Assembly: GCF_014495685.1 (NCBI RefSeq)
Contig: NZ_JACTVI010000007.1
Coordinates: 1-64,000 of the forward strand
Origin: Streptomyces sp. TRM68367
GTDB taxonomy: Bacteria > Actinomycetota > Actinomycetes > Streptomycetales > Streptomycetaceae
Length of the DNA stretch: 64,000 bases
Reading direction: 5' to 3'
In this document: in pieces, positions 63,286 through 64,000 of the stretch
Numbering within the stretch: the stretch's first letter is position 1
Layout of the letters: each line of letters begins with the position of its first letter
Program-made: the position numbers and the translations under genes
The notes under the pieces: model-generated
The model's input: the letters and a program-made list of their open reading frames with translations, nothing else
The model's database searches: none
What the model was told of the DNA's origin: nothing

Positions 63286-63420
63286 GTGGACGGCGGGGAC
63301 CAGGTTCATGAGGTCCTGGGCGCCTGCCCCGGCCGCGTTCGCCATGGGTGCGGCGAGGCCGGCGACACCGGCGGCGAGGCAGACGGCTGCGCTTGCCGAC
63401 CCCGCCGGAGCGGAGGACGC
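63286..63420 (-). pseudogene. Possible small secreted peptide or its remnant
   Basis: On the minus strand ASAAVCLAAGVAGLAAPMAN followed by AAGAGAQDLMNLVPAVH looks like a signal peptide with an AxA-like cleavage and a short mature end. There is no clear start codon or ribosome-binding site in frame near 63420, so it may be broken. Confidence 0.35.
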
Positions 63421-63480
63421 TCGAAGGTGAGGCCTCGCGGCCCGTGCCCCTCGGGCCGAAGGCCTGCGAAGGAGGTCACC

Positions 63481-63846
63481 ATGGGAACCGCGGCAGAACC
63501 CGCGTTCGACAGAGAGACACTGCGCCGGGCCTTGGAAGGCCAGGCCCCGGACATCCTGCTCTCCCTCTACGCCGACGACGCGGAGTTCCGCATCGTCGAC
63601 CGCACGACCCAGCCCAGTCACCCCAAGGTCCTGCACGGCCGGAACGAGATCGGCCGGATGCTGGAGGACGTCTACAGCCGCGACATGACGCACAAACTGG
63701 AACGCTGCGTCATCCAGGGCGACCAGGCCGCCTACAGCGAGAGCTGCGAGTACGCGGACGGCGTCCGTGTGCTCTCCGAGTCGATGCTCTCGCTGCGGGG
63801 CGGCAAGATCGCCGAGCAGACGCTGGTGCAGGCCTGGGACGAGTAG
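63481..63846 (+). CDS. NTF2-like (SnoaL-type) protein
   Basis: A 121-residue protein with a cone-shaped NTF2 fold: DRETLRRALEGQAPDILLSL, YADDAEFRIVDRTTQPSHPK, VLHGRNEIGRMLEDVYSRDM and MLSLRGGKIAEQTLVQAWDE. Members are cyclases, isomerases or small-ligand binders; this one is unassigned. The ATG at 63481 follows the strong site GAAGGAGGT. Confidence 0.82.
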   Translation: MGTAAEPAFDRETLRRALEGQAPDILLSLYADDAEFRIVDRTTQPSHPKVLHGRNEIGRMLEDVYSRDMTHKLERCVIQGDQAAYSESCEYADGVRVLSESMLSLRGGKIAEQTLVQAWDE

Positions 63847-63893
63847 GAGGAGCCTCGCCGACGGCCCGTGCGCCCCTCGGTTAGGGTGGGCCC

Positions 63894-63965
63894 GGGCCGT
63901 GACTGGCGCTGAGGTGGAGCACCACCGGGGAGCGGCCCCGCGGAGCAGATGCCGTGCGCCTGGGC
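63894..63965 (+). promoter_or_regulatory. ZTP riboswitch (pfl motif)
   Basis: The conserved parts are in order. GGGCCGTGACTGGCG is the 5' consensus. GGTGGAGCACCACC is the internal hairpin. GGGGAGCGGCCC pairs back with the 5' strand. GCGCCTGGGC matches the 3' pseudoknot box CCGCCUGGGC. ZTP riboswitches sense the purine/folate-stress nucleotide ZTP and turn on one-carbon genes. A -10-like TTAGGGT lies at 63881-63887. The start codon at 63994 is 28 bases downstream, suited to transcriptional or translational control. Confidence 0.9.
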
Positions 63966-63993
63966 GAACCGAGCACCAGCCCAGGAGTGGATC

Positions 63994-64000
63994 ATGTCCC
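63994..64000 (+). CDS. Start of a riboswitch-controlled gene, probably glyA, cut by the window end
   Basis: ATG at 63994 after AGGAG reads Met-Ser before the window ends. Downstream of a ZTP riboswitch in actinobacteria the usual gene is glyA (serine hydroxymethyltransferase), whose Streptomyces proteins begin Met-Ser. Only the context supports the name. Confidence 0.45.

Noticed and set aside
1-64000. CRISPR arrays, tRNA or rRNA genes
   Set aside because: No regularly spaced repeats and no cloverleaf-like or rRNA-like stretches were seen on either strand.

Overview
The window is very GC-rich, uses GTG starts freely, and carries families typical of Streptomyces: BTAD and ROK regulators, an ECF42 sigma factor, Spo0M, mycothiol enzymes, a streptogrisin-type protease, and a sugar ABC importer without its own ATPase. 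It reads as a Streptomyces or close relative, probably from an accessory arm of the chromosome. No tRNA, rRNA or CRISPR array was seen.

Bases 1-33,000 are a gene graveyard mixed with intact genes. Remnants include a frameshifted integrase, a broken IS3-family element, a gutted glutamine synthetase, two decayed NAD(P)-binding reductases, and pieces of GH43, SRPBCC, alpha/beta hydrolase, HAD, sugar-binding protein, permease, glycosyltransferase, BTAD regulator, isochorismatase and FAD monooxygenase genes. Intact among them are a P450 (3647-4843), a TauE/SafE exporter, a glutamine amidotransferase with an LLM-class flavoprotein, a DeoR regulator, a VOC protein, an ECF42/YCII pair, a Spo0M-like protein, a rhomboid protease, a PL7 lyase, a divergent XRE/SDR pair and an orphan amidinotransferase.

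Bases 33,100-44,700 hold the clearest system: genes that match, one for one, much of the mycobacterial KstR2 regulon for degrading steroid rings C and D. They are an IpdF-like SDR, a KstR2-like TetR, a FadA6-like thiolase, then ipdC-ipdB-ipdA-echA20 on the minus strand, and two more SDRs divergent from echA20. Near-identical palindromes lie in front of the first SDR and in the echA20/SDR divergent gap, and both fit a KstR2-type operator. An unrelated MarR-methyltransferase reading frame with its own palindromic operator sits inside the cluster. The usual acyl-CoA ligase and acyl-CoA dehydrogenases are absent from the window.

Bases 44,700-49,200 have more fragments, a peptidoglycan-binding protein, and a TetR gene with a DUF35 Zn-ribbon/OB protein that share a repeated operator. 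Bases 49,200-57,700 hold a membrane-anchored S1 protease, a ROK-regulated sugar ABC operon ending in a Gfo/Idh/MocA dehydrogenase, and an L,D-transpeptidase. Bases 58,300-64,000 hold an SDR, the mycothiol-dependent formaldehyde pair (MscR plus a metallo-beta-lactamase-fold protein), an ABC exporter, an NTF2-like protein, and a ZTP riboswitch just before a start codon at the right edge, probably glyA.
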